Of a stretch of 49,759 bases of DNA, positions 7,836 to 16,083 are shown one piece after another. This DNA is from an uncultured Collinsella sp. Lineage in GTDB: Bacteria > Actinomycetota > Coriobacteriia > Coriobacteriales > Coriobacteriaceae. The position numbers were made by a program, and so were the translations under genes. Every line of letters starts with the position of its first letter. The first letter of the stretch is position 1. The stretch lies in the NCBI GenBank assembly GCA_900541725.1, contig UQLB01000018.1, positions 1 through 49,759 of the forward strand, given 5' to 3'. A model generated the notes under the pieces. The model had not been told where the DNA came from. It was given only the letters and a program-made list of their open reading frames with translations, and ran no database searches.

Positions 7836-10800
7836 CTACTTCACACCGCGTCCCAGGCGCTCAGCGACCGATGCCACGGCTTCCTCGCTGGCCGTTCCGC
7901 AGCTCACGCAGCCGTCATGGGCACGCATCTGGCCGGTAACCTCGTCCATCGCGAGCGGCGCCACCTTCTCAAGCTTAAAGCCCTTGCCGGCGCGCATGTT
8001 TTCCTTGGCCACGCTGATCATGAGCTTAATGCGGTTGAGCTGGTTGACCTCGGACGCACCGGGGTCGTAGTCCACCGCGACGATGTTGCTCTCGGGGTGC
8101 TGACGGCGCAGCTCCTTGATCACGGCCTTGCCCACCACGTGGTTAGGCAGGCACGCAAAGGGCTGTGTGCAGATAATGTTGGGCGCACCGTGGTCGATCA
8201 GATCGAGCATCTCGGCCGTGAGCAGCCAGCCTTCGCCCATGTTGTTGCACACCGAAAGCACCGTGCGGGCCTTGTCGGCCATGGTGCCGATGCGCTCGGG
8301 CGCCTCAAAGCGGCGGGATTTCTCGAGCATTTCCTCCACCGGCGTACGCATCCAGTCCACGAGCTTAATAAGTGCTTGCATGCCCGCGCGCGTAGTGGCA
8401 GAACTTCCCAGCTCGTCTTTCTGCAACTCAGCGTTGCTCATGGAGTACAGGAAGAAGTCGAGCAGGCCCGGCACCACGGCCTCGCAGCCCTCGCGCTCGA
8501 TAACGTCGACCACATGGTTGTTGGCCGTAGGGTGGAACTTGACCAAGATCTCGCCGACCACGCCCACGCGCGGCTTGGTGCCCTCGCCCACGAGCGGCAT
8601 GGTGTCGAACGCGCGGACGGCCTCACGCGCAAGCTTGGTGTAGTTGTGCCTGTTGAACTTAGGCGCCAGCTTGCGGGCGCGCGCCATGTACTCCTCGTAG
8701 AGTGCGTTGGCAGCACCGGGCGTGGCCTCGTACGGGCGGCAGCGGTAGAGCATCTGCATCATCACGTCGCCAAAGAGTACCGCGTAAACTGCCTGCTTAA
8801 GCAGCGCTGGCGTAATCTTAAAGCCGGGGTTATCCTCGCCGAGCGCCACGGCCGAAAGCGAGATCACCGGAATCTCGGGGTGGCCGCTCTCGCGCAGGGC
8901 CTTGCGGATGAGCGCGATGTAGTTGGTGGCACGGCAGCCGCCGCCGGTCTGGCTGATAACCACGGCCGTCTTGGACAGGTCGTACCGACCGCTCTCGATG
9001 GCCTCCATAATCTGGCCGGTCACCAGGATCGACGGATAGCAAATGTCATTGTTCACATAGCGCAGGCCAGCCTCGACGGCGTCGTGATCGGTCGAGGGCA
9101 GCAGCTCCAAGTTGTAGCCAGCACCACGGAACACCTCTTTGACCAGGTCAAAGTGGATCGGCGCCATCTGCGGGCACAGGATGGTGTAGCCCTCGTCGCG
9201 CATCTGCTCGGTAAAGGGCACCTTGGGCCACGCGGTCGAGGCACTCTCACGCTGCGCCTCGAACGTGTACTTACGGCTCGCGAACGCAGGGGCATCCGTG
9301 GAAGGCGCCACCGGCGCGGCGTCACCCTGCTCGTAGGTCTCGCCCGCGGCCGTAGCCTCTGCCAAGCGCTCGGCCTCCTGGTCCTTAAGCGCTGCCATGA
9401 GCGAGCGAATGCGGATGCGCGCGGCGCCTAGGTTGGACACCTCGTCGATCTTGAGCACGGTATAGATCTTGCCGCTGGCCTCCAGAATCTCCTGCACCTG
9501 GTCGGTAGTCAGGGCATCGAGACCACAGCCGAAAGAATTGAGCTGGATCAGGTCCAAGTCGTTGCGCATCGTCACAAAACGAGCGACGGCGTACAGGCGG
9601 CTGTGGTACATCCACTGATCGACGACGCGGATGGGACGCTCGGGCTTCACCAGGTGCGCGAGCGAATCCTCGGTAAAGACCGCAAAGCCAAAGCTCGAGA
9701 TAAGCTCGGGCAGGGCGTGGTTGATCTCGGGGTCGTTATGGTAGGGACGACCGGCGAGCACGATGCCGTGACCGCCGTGGTCCTCGACCCACTTAAGGGC
9801 CTCCTCGCCCATGGTCTGGATATCCTCGTGGAAGCGCGCATCGGCCTCAAAGGCAGCGTTGACGGCAGCATCGACCTCGGAGCGCGTAATCTTGGGACCG
9901 CGCACGCGACCGCGACCGGCCTCAGCATCGGCCACGCGGTCGACGGCGAGCACCTGGTACAGACGGCGCTTGAGCTCGGTCTTGTCGTGATAGGGCACAA
10001 ACGGATACAGGAACTCGATGTTCTGCTCGCGGATCTCGTCGATATTGAGCGCCAGCGCCGTGGGGTAGCTCATGACGATGGGGCAGTTATAGCAGTTGCC
10101 GGCCGTCGGATCCTCCTTGCGCTCCCAGCGCACGCACGGCATCCAAATGAAGTCGACATCGCGGTCGATGAGGTTCATCACGTGGCCGTGGCTCATCTTG
10201 GCCGGATAGCACACGCTCTCGGACGGCATGGACTCGATGCCCGCCTGGTAGGTCTTCTTGCTCGACTGGTCGGACAGCTGCACGCTAAAGCCCAAGCGCG
10301 TAAAGAACGCGTGCCAGAAGGGGTAGTTCTCGTACATGTTGAGCGCGCGCGGAATGCCGACGGTACCACGCGGGGCCTCGTCAGGGCTCAGCACCTCGCG
10401 GTTAAAGAGCAGCTCGTTTTTCTTTTTGAAGAGGTTGGGGGCCTCGGTCTTTTGCTTTTTGTGGCCGGCGCCCTTCTCGCAGCGGTTGCCGGTAATGAAG
10501 CGCCTGCCGCCGCCAAAGTCGTTGACGGTAAGCTGGCAGTTGTTGGAGCAACGGCCGCAGCGGACATGCTTCTGCGTCACAGTGAGATGCGCGATGTCCT
10601 CGGCCGAGAGGATGGCCGAGGTGCCGTCGGCGCCGGCGCGATCGCGGGCGAGCAGGGCCGCACCATAGGCGCCCATGCAGCCGGCGATGTCGGGACGCAC
10701 GGCATGAACGCCGGTGAGCTGCTCAAACGCGCGCAGCGTGGCATCGGACATAAAGGTGCCGCCCTGGACAATCACCTGGCTGCCGATCTCCTTGGGGTCG

Positions 10801-12614
10801 CGCAGCTTAATGACCTTGAACAGGGCATTCTTGATGACGGAATAGGACAGGCCGGCGGCGATGTCGCCCACCGTGGCGCCTTCCTTTTGCGCCTGCTTGA
10901 CGCGCGAGTTCATAAAGACCGTGCAGCGACTTCCCAGGTCGACCGGGGCTTTGGCATGGATGGCGGCGTTGGCGAACGCGCGCACGTCCATGTTCATAGA
11001 GACGGCGAAGCTCTCGATAAAGCTACCGCAACCCGACGAGCAGGCCTCGTTGAGCATGATGTGCTCGATGACGCCGTCCTTGACGCGCAGGCACTTCATG
11101 TCCTGGCCGCCAATGTCCAGAATGAACTCGACGCCGGGCAGGAACGCCTTGGCGCCGCGCAGGTGCGCGACGGTCTCGATCTCGCCGGAATCGGCCTTGA
11201 GGGCCTCGATGAGCAGCGCCTCACCGTAGCCCGTGGTGGTCACGTGGCCGATGGTGCAGCCCGCGGGGATGTGGTTGTAGAAATCGGCCATGATGACCTT
11301 GGCCGTGCCTAGGATGTCGCCGTTGTTGTTGCCGTACCAGGTGTGCAGCAGCTGACCGTCCTCGCCCACGAGCGCGGCCTTCATGGTGGTGGAGCCGGCG
11401 TCGATGCCGATGAACACGCGTCCGGTGTAGCCTTCGAGCTTGCCCTTGGGGACGACCTCGGTGTCGTGGCGGGTCTTGAACTCGGCAAAGTCCTCGTCGG
11501 TGGCAAAGAGCGGATCCAGACGCTCGACCTCGGCACCCTGCGTGTCACCCAGGGCATCGATGGCCCCGATGAGCTGCGGGAACGTGCTGAGCTTGTTGGA
11601 CTCGTGCGCCATGGCGGCGCCGCTCGCCACAAACAGGTGAGCGTTTTGGGGCACGATACGGTGCTCCTCGTCCAGATTGAGCGTGAGGTAGAAGCGGTGG
11701 CGCAGCTCGGAGAGATACTGCAGCGGGCCGCCCAGGAAGGCGACGTTGCCGCGGATGGGACGGCCGCACGCCAGGCCCGAGATGGTCTGGGTCACGACAG
11801 CCTGGAAGATGGAGGCGGCCACGTCCTCGGGGCGGGCGCCCTCGTTGAGCAGCGGCTGCACGTCGGTCTTGGCAAAAACGCCGCAGCGGCTGGCGATGGG
11901 ATAGATGGTGGTGGCGTTGGCCGCGAGCTCGTTGAGGCCGCTGGCGTCGGTGTGGAGCAGGGTTGCCATCTGGTCGATGAACGCACCCGTGCCGCCGGCG
12001 CAGGTGCCGTTCATGCGCTGCTCGATGCCGTTATCGAAGTAGATGATCTTGGCATCCTCGCCGCCCAGCTCGATGGCGACATCGGTGGCCGGGATGAGGG
12101 TCTCGACGGCACGCTTGCTGGCGATGACCTCCTGGACAAACTCCAGGTCGAGCCACTGGGACAGCAGAAGGCCGCCCGAGCCGGTGATGGCGCAGGTCAT
12201 CTGGGCCGTCGGCAGCACGGTCGCAGCGCCCTCGAACAGGTCGCGGGCGCAGGCACGGACGTCGGTGTGGTGGCGCTGGTACTTGGCGTAGACGATCTGG
12301 TTGTCGTCGTTGAGCACGGCAAGTTTAACGGTGGTGGAGCCCACGTCGATGCCCAGGTGCAGGTTGCCGCGAGCGTTCTCGGGGTTGAAGATCGCGCCTT
12401 CGGGGGCGTGGGCGGCGGCTACGGGCTCGGCAGCGGTAGCGGGCTCGCTGGCGACGGACGTCTCCCCTGCCGCGTTCTTGGCATCGGCAACTGCCTCGGC
12501 AACTTTCTCGGCAGCCGCGGTCGCGGCCTTCTGCGCGGCGTCCACCACGGCGGGCGCGGCCTCGCGTGCGGCAGCGACCATGCGATCCTTGATGCCATCG
12601 ACGAGTTTGCTCAT
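7836..12614 (-). CDS. Giant 2-hydroxyacyl-CoA dehydratase activase-type protein, two ATPase domains
   Basis: 1592 residues in four parts. An Ala/Lys-rich helical N-terminus occupies about 1-75. A first BadF/BcrA/HgdC-type ATPase domain starts near 85 (LHLGIDVGSTTVKLAVL) with the cluster-binding CAGGTGAFID. A second starts near 397 (FIGIDAGSTTMKAALV) with ACSSGCGSFIE. A C-terminal half begins with a Cys-rich segment (CGRCSNNCQL) and continues as a DUF2229 / HgdB-like reductase region with several further cysteines. Activases of this family use ATP to drive one electron into a dehydratase or a related iron-sulfur partner. Fused long forms are widespread in anaerobes, and their partner is usually unknown. 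A GGAGAG precedes ATG 12614, and the TetR gene ends 11 bases upstream in the same direction, so they form an operon. Its 3' end is duplicated at 2360-2557. Confidence 0.88.
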   Translation of the reverse strand: MSKLVDGIKDRMVAAAREAAPAVVDAAQKAATAAAEKVAEAVADAKNAAGETSVASEPATAAEPVAAAHAPEGAIFNPENARGNLHLGIDVGSTTVKLAVLNDDNQIVYAKYQRHHTDVRACARDLFEGAATVLPTAQMTCAITGSGGLLLSQWLDLEFVQEVIASKRAVETLIPATDVAIELGGEDAKIIYFDNGIEQRMNGTCAGGTGAFIDQMATLLHTDASGLNELAANATTIYPIASRCGVFAKTDVQPLLNEGARPEDVAASIFQAVVTQTISGLACGRPIRGNVAFLGGPLQYLSELRHRFYLTLNLDEEHRIVPQNAHLFVASGAAMAHESNKLSTFPQLIGAIDALGDTQGAEVERLDPLFATDEDFAEFKTRHDTEVVPKGKLEGYTGRVFIGIDAGSTTMKAALVGEDGQLLHTWYGNNNGDILGTAKVIMADFYNHIPAGCTIGHVTTTGYGEALLIEALKADSGEIETVAHLRGAKAFLPGVEFILDIGGQDMKCLRVKDGVIEHIMLNEACSSGCGSFIESFAVSMNMDVRAFANAAIHAKAPVDLGSRCTVFMNSRVKQAQKEGATVGDIAAGLSYSVIKNALFKVIKLRDPKEIGSQVIVQGGTFMSDATLRAFEQLTGVHAVRPDIAGCMGAYGAALLARDRAGADGTSAILSAEDIAHLTVTQKHVRCGRCSNNCQLTVNDFGGGRRFITGNRCEKGAGHKKQKTEAPNLFKKKNELLFNREVLSPDEAPRGTVGIPRALNMYENYPFWHAFFTRLGFSVQLSDQSSKKTYQAGIESMPSESVCYPAKMSHGHVMNLIDRDVDFIWMPCVRWERKEDPTAGNCYNCPIVMSYPTALALNIDEIREQNIEFLYPFVPYHDKTELKRRLYQVLAVDRVADAEAGRGRVRGPKITRSEVDAAVNAAFEADARFHEDIQTMGEEALKWVEDHGGHGIVLAGRPYHNDPEINHALPELISSFGFAVFTEDSLAHLVKPERPIRVVDQWMYHSRLYAVARFVTMRNDLDLIQLNSFGCGLDALTTDQVQEILEASGKIYTVLKIDEVSNLGAARIRIRSLMAALKDQEAERLAEATAAGETYEQGDAAPVAPSTDAPAFASRKYTFEAQRESASTAWPKVPFTEQMRDEGYTILCPQMAPIHFDLVKEVFRGAGYNLELLPSTDHDAVEAGLRYVNNDICYPSILVTGQIMEAIESGRYDLSKTAVVISQTGGGCRATNYIALIRKALRESGHPEIPVISLSAVALGEDNPGFKITPALLKQAVYAVLFGDVMMQMLYRCRPYEATPGAANALYEEYMARARKLAPKFNRHNYTKLAREAVRAFDTMPLVGEGTKPRVGVVGEILVKFHPTANNHVVDVIEREGCEAVVPGLLDFFLYSMSNAELQKDELGSSATTRAGMQALIKLVDWMRTPVEEMLEKSRRFEAPERIGTMADKARTVLSVCNNMGEGWLLTAEMLDLIDHGAPNIICTQPFACLPNHVVGKAVIKELRRQHPESNIVAVDYDPGASEVNQLNRIKLMISVAKENMRAGKGFKLEKVAPLAMDEVTGQMRAHDGCVSCGTASEEAVASVAERLGRGVK

Positions 12615-12625
12615 TATCTCTCCTC

Positions 12626-13336
12626 TTAGTTGTTGGACTCGACGGTTGCGGCGGTGTCGGCCGTATCCTCGAGCTGCAGGTTCAATAGCTTCAAGCCGTA
12701 TTCCGGCACGTTGATATCGATGGGTTGACCATATAGGTCGCCGGGACGCACAAAGGCGATAACCGTCATAATGCGTGCCATGGCCTCGGGCGATTCGGTG
12801 AGGCCGTGCTCAAACCAGCGCTGAATCATGCCGACCTCGGCGCTCACGACGTAGGTAACGTAGTAGTCAAAGAACGTGCCCAGCGCCAGGCCCAAAATGC
12901 CCGTCTGTGCACGTGGCACCACGGCCTCACGCGCGGTGTCGATAATCTTCTTAATGAAAGCCTGGTCGCCGCCCGGGCCCAGCAGCGATCCGATTAAATC
13001 GCGGTTGGCCGCAAGGTAGCGCAGCAACTCAACCGAACCGGGCGCCGGCTCGAGCTCATCGATGTTGTGATAGAGATCGGGCAACTGAGCTGCGGTGATG
13101 AGCTCAATGCGCTCGCGGATCTCGGCCAGCAAGCCGTCCTCGATTTGATTGATAAAGTCGGGGATATCGCGGTAGTGCGAATAGAACGTGCGGCGCGTAA
13201 GGCCAGCGCGCTCGGTGAGCGACGCGACATTAATGTGCGAAAGGTCGCCGCTTTCGGCAAGCTCGCTGGCAAGTGCTTGGCGTAGGGCACGCTGCGAGCG
13301 AAGGGACCGGCGATCACATTTCTCGAGCTGGGACAA
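12626..13336 (-). CDS. TetR-type regulator upstream of the activase gene
   Basis: 236 residues. The N-terminal helix-turn-helix is clear (INVASLTERAGLTRRTFYSHY), preceded by a basic segment. The C-terminal 180 residues are helical and carry a hydrophobic stretch (ILGLALGTFFDYYVTYVV) that could line a ligand pocket. The stop codon is 11 bases before the ribosome binding site of the giant activase gene, so this regulator is probably the first gene of that operon and controls itself and the activase. A 13-base palindrome 53 bases upstream is the best operator candidate. The ligand is unknown; an acyl-CoA would be plausible given the neighbour, but that is inference. Confidence 0.85.
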   Translation of the reverse strand: MSQLEKCDRRSLRSQRALRQALASELAESGDLSHINVASLTERAGLTRRTFYSHYRDIPDFINQIEDGLLAEIRERIELITAAQLPDLYHNIDELEPAPGSVELLRYLAANRDLIGSLLGPGGDQAFIKKIIDTAREAVVPRAQTGILGLALGTFFDYYVTYVVSAEVGMIQRWFEHGLTESPEAMARIMTVIAFVRPGDLYGQPIDINVPEYGLKLLNLQLEDTADTAATVESNN

Positions 13337-13365
13337 GCGTCCTCCTTGTTACTCAGCCTGTGCGC

Positions 13366-13402
13366 TATTGCACAGTGCGAGTATTATTGCACACCGTGTG
13401 CA
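13366..13402 (-). promoter_or_regulatory. Probable TetR operator
   Basis: The perfect palindrome GCACACCGTGTGC lies at 13389-13401, with a related half-site pair TTGCACAGTGCGA at 13368-13380. Both are just upstream of the TetR gene, the position expected for autoregulation. Confidence 0.5.
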
Positions 13403-13427
13403 TCAACACGTAAAGGCAATAATTTGG

Positions 13428-13458
13428 ATGTGACAAAGGGGCAGTCCTTTTGTCACAT
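13428..13458. repeat. Hairpin repeat, AAGGGACAG-like family
   Basis: ATGTGACAAAGG pairs with CCTTTTGTCACAT around GGCAGT. A sister copy lies at 13866-13892 and related ones at 22864, 32822, 34029 and 41991. Confidence 0.6.
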
Positions 13459-13514
13459 TCAGCGACCGCCTAGGTTGTGCCAGTTGTGCCTGGCTTTTGA
13501 AGCGGCATTGCCAA

Positions 13515-13543
13515 TTGTTCAAAATGTCATTCGTGGGTAGAAT
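13515..13543 (+). promoter_or_regulatory. Promoter facing the small toxin-like gene
   Basis: TTGTTC (13515-13520) and TAGAAT (13538-13543) are separated by exactly 17 bases. It reads toward the 3' end of the minus-strand small gene and has no coding sequence behind it. Confidence 0.55.
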
Positions 13544-13548
13544 AGTGT

Positions 13549-13640
13549 CGACGGCAGCCCAAGTTCTGGAAAGCTGGGCAGCGCCGTTGTTTGCATTAGG
13601 GGGTCAACGCCTTAGCGGCGGCGACCCCTTCTGTTGCGCT
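13549..13640 (+). ncRNA. Predicted convergent RNA, candidate type I antitoxin
   Basis: From the promoter at 13515-13543 a transcript would start near 13550. It would form a stem of ACGGC..GCCCA with TGGGC..GCCGT (about 13550-13588) and end at a second hairpin, GGGGTC (13600-13605) with GACCCC (13623-13628) around CGCC/GGCG, followed by TTCTGTT. About 20 bases of it are antisense to the last codons of the small gene at 13612-13737, and the second hairpin would serve both RNAs. This is the arrangement of Fst/par and TxpA/RatA-type systems. It is predicted only from sequence. Confidence 0.45.
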
Positions 13641-13737
13641 TCGAACGCTGCTTGAGTGCCTCGGAAAGACCGACAAGCGCCGTGAAGAACGAGACCAAAG
13701 TGGTCAGAAGTCTCACGAAATCAATCAAATCGGTCAT
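13612..13737 (-). CDS. 41-residue membrane peptide, candidate type I toxin
   Basis: ATG 13737 is preceded by an ideal ribosome binding site, GGAGGTGAT at 13750-13742, with 8 bases between GGAGG and the start. The peptide begins MTDLIDFVRLL, has one hydrophobic helix (LLTTLVSFFTALVGL), then a strongly basic tail (KQRSKRNRRGRRR). Size, single helix and basic end are those of Fst/TxpA-like membrane toxins and of small holin-like peptides. Upstream, CCTCC can pair with the GGAGG around an 8-base loop (13746-13763), hiding the ribosome binding site in the mRNA, a usual feature of type I toxins. A convergent promoter and shared hairpin lie at its 3' end. No family was recognised by name. Confidence 0.65.
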   Translation of the reverse strand: MTDLIDFVRLLTTLVSFFTALVGLSEALKQRSKRNRRGRRR

Positions 13738-13745
13738 GGGCATCA

Positions 13746-13763
13746 CCTCCCATCGGATGGAGG
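13746..13763 (-). promoter_or_regulatory. Hairpin hiding the toxin-like gene's ribosome binding site
   Basis: In the minus-strand RNA CCUCC (13763-13759) can pair with GGAGG (13750-13746), the core of the ribosome binding site, with loop AUCCGAUG. Such a structure would keep translation off until the RNA is processed or refolded. Confidence 0.5.
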
Positions 13764-13801
13764 GCGCTGCCCGGCACATGGAACTGCCGTCAACGATACC
13801 G

Positions 13802-13832
13802 ATTCTATCAAAACTTAGTTATATATACGAAT
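13802..13832 (-). promoter_or_regulatory. Probable promoter of the toxin-like gene
   Basis: Read on the minus strand, TGATAGAAT ending at 13802 is an extended -10 box; the -35 position is weak. After it comes GACGGCAG and later GGGCAGCGCC, both also found after the TAGAAT of the facing promoter at 13538. The two transcripts therefore begin with related sequences in inverted orientation. An alternative TTGGCA-N16-TATATA pair lies slightly further upstream. Confidence 0.45.
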
Positions 13833-13865
13833 ATATGTTCGCATGCCAAGGGTGCAGGGCCCTCG

Positions 13866-13892
13866 TAACAAAGGAGCTGTCCCTTTGTCACA
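13866..13892. repeat. Hairpin repeat abutting the HAD gene stop codon
   Basis: TAACAAAGGAGCTGTCCCTTTGTCACA is an imperfect palindrome lying directly against the stop codon at 13893. It probably acts as terminator for the HAD gene and belongs to the dispersed AAGGGACAG family. Confidence 0.6.
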
Positions 13893-14756
13893 TTATTCGA
13901 TGACGGTGCGGGAGTTTTGCTTGTGCATGGTGGCGAGCATGTGTTTGGGGACGGCGTGGACCATGCAACTGCCGATGGTCGCGCTCGCGGCGGCCTTGGC
14001 GGCATCGCTGCCGTTTTTGGTCGCGTAACTGTGACGGAAGCGCTTAAGCATGGCGATATCGTTGCCGCCGTCGCCGTAGACCGCGACCTCGTCCTCGGCA
14101 ATGCCGTAGTAGGCCGCCAGCCACGCCACGCTCTCGCCCTTATTGCACGACGCGTCCGTGATCTCGAACATCACCGGGTCAAACGGCGCGTTGACCACAC
14201 GGTCCGAGCGCTCGGCCAGATATGCCTTAAGGTCGCGCTCCAGCTCGGGCGAGGTCACGCGGCAGTTGATTTTGCACACGTCATGACGCAGGATGTCACC
14301 GATCGACTGGTCGAAATACTGTTCCTCGTGGTACCCGCCACGTGCACGCATACCGCGCATCACGATGCGCTTGATAGGACTGTCTTTTTTAAAGCCTGCC
14401 TGGTGCATCTCGAACGATCCACTCGAGAACATGCCATCGGGCGTGGAGCAGTCAAAACAGATATCCGGAAACTCCTTGAGCAGCTCCTCGGTAATCTGCG
14501 GGTCGATAGTCCAGGTCTTGAGCACCTCGCCATGGCTGTCACGCACGATGGATCCGTTAGAGCAGCAAGCATCGAGCGCCAGCCCCGTAAAGCCATGCTC
14601 GCCGATCGGCAGCGTCGAGCGTCCGGTCGCGGGAACCACATGCAAGCCAGCCTCGGTCAGCTCGCGAATGGCACGGCGGATGGTCCCATCCGCCTCATGC
14701 AGGGCGTTCAGCAGCGTTCCGTCTAAGTCACTCGCAAACATCTTGATCATGGGCAT
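13893..14756 (-). CDS. HAD superfamily (Cof-type) phosphatase
   Basis: 287 residues from ATG 14756, or 285 from ATG 14750; both follow GAAGGAG. Motif I is DLDGTLLN with the two catalytic aspartates, motif II is PATGRS, and the late motif is VYGDGGNDIAML with its metal-binding aspartates. The large insert between about 85 and 200 is the type IIB cap of Cof-like enzymes, which dephosphorylate sugar phosphates or similar small molecules; the substrate cannot be told. The start region lies within a perfect 18-bp inverted repeat that could mask the ribosome binding site. The gene follows an MFS gene in the same direction after 109 bases and ends at a hairpin repeat. Confidence 0.85.
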   Translation of the reverse strand: MPMIKMFASDLDGTLLNALHEADGTIRRAIRELTEAGLHVVPATGRSTLPIGEHGFTGLALDACCSNGSIVRDSHGEVLKTWTIDPQITEELLKEFPDICFDCSTPDGMFSSGSFEMHQAGFKKDSPIKRIVMRGMRARGGYHEEQYFDQSIGDILRHDVCKINCRVTSPELERDLKAYLAERSDRVVNAPFDPVMFEITDASCNKGESVAWLAAYYGIAEDEVAVYGDGGNDIAMLKRFRHSYATKNGSDAAKAAASATIGSCMVHAVPKHMLATMHKQNSRTVIE

Positions 14757-14804
14757 GCCTCTCCTTCGTCTGCACGATATTGTAGGCGAAGGAGAGGCAT
14801 GCCC
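14751..14804. repeat. Perfect 18-bp inverted repeat over the HAD gene start
   Basis: Arms at 14751-14768 and 14787-14804 (GGGCATGCCTCTCCTTCG and its exact complement) are separated by 18 bases. The proximal arm contains the ATG and ribosome binding site of the HAD gene, so the mRNA would fold into a stem hiding both. The spacer is too short to be a usual invertible promoter. Confidence 0.8.
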
Positions 14805-14865
14805 AAACAATGCCGTCCCGGCGCGACGTGCCACCGCCTCCACAATTTCACGGTGTCCCAGCGCG

Positions 14866-16083
14866 TTAAGACAATCGCCACAAGCGATTTTTCAGCCGAT
14901 AAAACAGCGCCGTCGTCAACGTCAGCACCGCCAACATGCCTGCGAATACAATCGCCGGTGTCCATCGATCATATGCGAGCCCGTAAACCAATTGGCCAAT
15001 AGGCGTTGCACAGGAAAGCATCATATAAACGAGTGCCAGCACTTTTCCGCAGAGTTCCTTTGGCGCTGACCGTTGAACGAATGAAACGATTTCAACCGAT
15101 GTAATGCTTGCCCACGCCATGACCCATGCCGAGCCGGCCGCAAGCGCGGCAAACGCAAATTCATCAGGACCGCTCAGTAGCGCGACAATAATCGGTACGA
15201 TTCCAAAACAGATCATCGCAACATATCGACATATGCCCTTGAAGGAAAAACGATGCGGCCAAATACCGACCAAACCACTGCCGACAAGACCACCCAAGCC
15301 CATAGCCACCTCAATAATCCCAACAAAGGATGACTGTATTCCGAGATGCTTTGAAACAACAATGGGAGCACCAATCGTTAACCCAACTAACGCAAGGTTC
15401 AAAATAGCCGCAAGCAAAAACACAACGAGCAATGATGCGTTTTGAACCAGGTACCGAATCGACTCCCGGAAATCGCTTCGGCATGTCGAGCAAGTCGTAC
15501 TGTCCCCTGTCATTCCAAATGAGGCATATCGCTTGAGTGTGCCCCCGAACAGCAGGGCTGACATCGCAAACGTCAACGCCGCGGTTTCGCATAGAGCATC
15601 GATACCAAAGCACCCATAGGCTGCCGTCCCGACTACAGGCCCCAAGATATTGCTCGCCATGGTTACCTGCGAGACCAACGCTGTGGCACGCTCAACCTTT
15701 TCTTGGCCCATCATGTGCACCGTCTCAATTTGAAGCATCGGTTTCAGCAGCGATTGGATGCCATATTGGACGCAAAGCATTGCTGCCACGACAACGGCAA
15801 GAGGCAGCGAACGCTTCATGGGGATAAACAACAGCGATGCAGCCATCAGAACAATGCCGAGCATCACAAGAACCCCGCGATGTCTCCCACGATCCGCCAA
15901 GATTCCGCCAGCCGGAGTCGCAAGCACGCCCGGCACGAACGCTATCGCCGCGACGGCACCATATAACGTTGACGAGCCGCTGCAATCGAACAGGTAAAGC
16001 GGGCACGCAAAGCACAGTGCCGACAACATCGAATACGCGCACAGCTGTGCAACAAGAAGACCGAAAAGCCTGATAGATCGCAC
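14866..16083 (-). CDS. MFS transporter, probable drug or small-molecule exporter
   Basis: 405 residues with about twelve hydrophobic helices and the family loop GGILADRGRHRGVL between helices 2 and 3. The shape is that of MFS exporters of the macrolide or enterobactin-export type; the substrate is unknown. A TetR-type gene lies immediately upstream in the same direction, and two TetR-like palindromes occupy the gap, so induction by a toxic ligand is likely. The start GTG 16083 has no ribosome binding site and a TGA lies just upstream. Directly before it is a run of seven A; with six A the frame would join an upstream ATG near 16111 and give a basic N-terminus, so the true start may lie there. 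Confidence 0.8.
   Translation of the reverse strand: MRSIRLFGLLVAQLCAYSMLSALCFACPLYLFDCSGSSTLYGAVAAIAFVPGVLATPAGGILADRGRHRGVLVMLGIVLMAASLLFIPMKRSLPLAVVVAAMLCVQYGIQSLLKPMLQIETVHMMGQEKVERATALVSQVTMASNILGPVVGTAAYGCFGIDALCETAALTFAMSALLFGGTLKRYASFGMTGDSTTCSTCRSDFRESIRYLVQNASLLVVFLLAAILNLALVGLTIGAPIVVSKHLGIQSSFVGIIEVAMGLGGLVGSGLVGIWPHRFSFKGICRYVAMICFGIVPIIVALLSGPDEFAFAALAAGSAWVMAWASITSVEIVSFVQRSAPKELCGKVLALVYMMLSCATPIGQLVYGLAYDRWTPAIVFAGMLAVLTLTTALFYRLKNRLWRLS

Noticed and set aside
7917..12629. Long open frames (504, 569 and 428 codons) opposite the activase gene
   Set aside because: They are the mirror of a high-GC coding strand; translations are low-complexity, rich in Gly, His, Val and Arg, with no recognisable domain, while the other strand gives a clear conserved protein.
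14751..14804. Invertible promoter element
   Set aside because: The 18-base spacer is too short to carry a promoter, and no recombinase gene is nearby.
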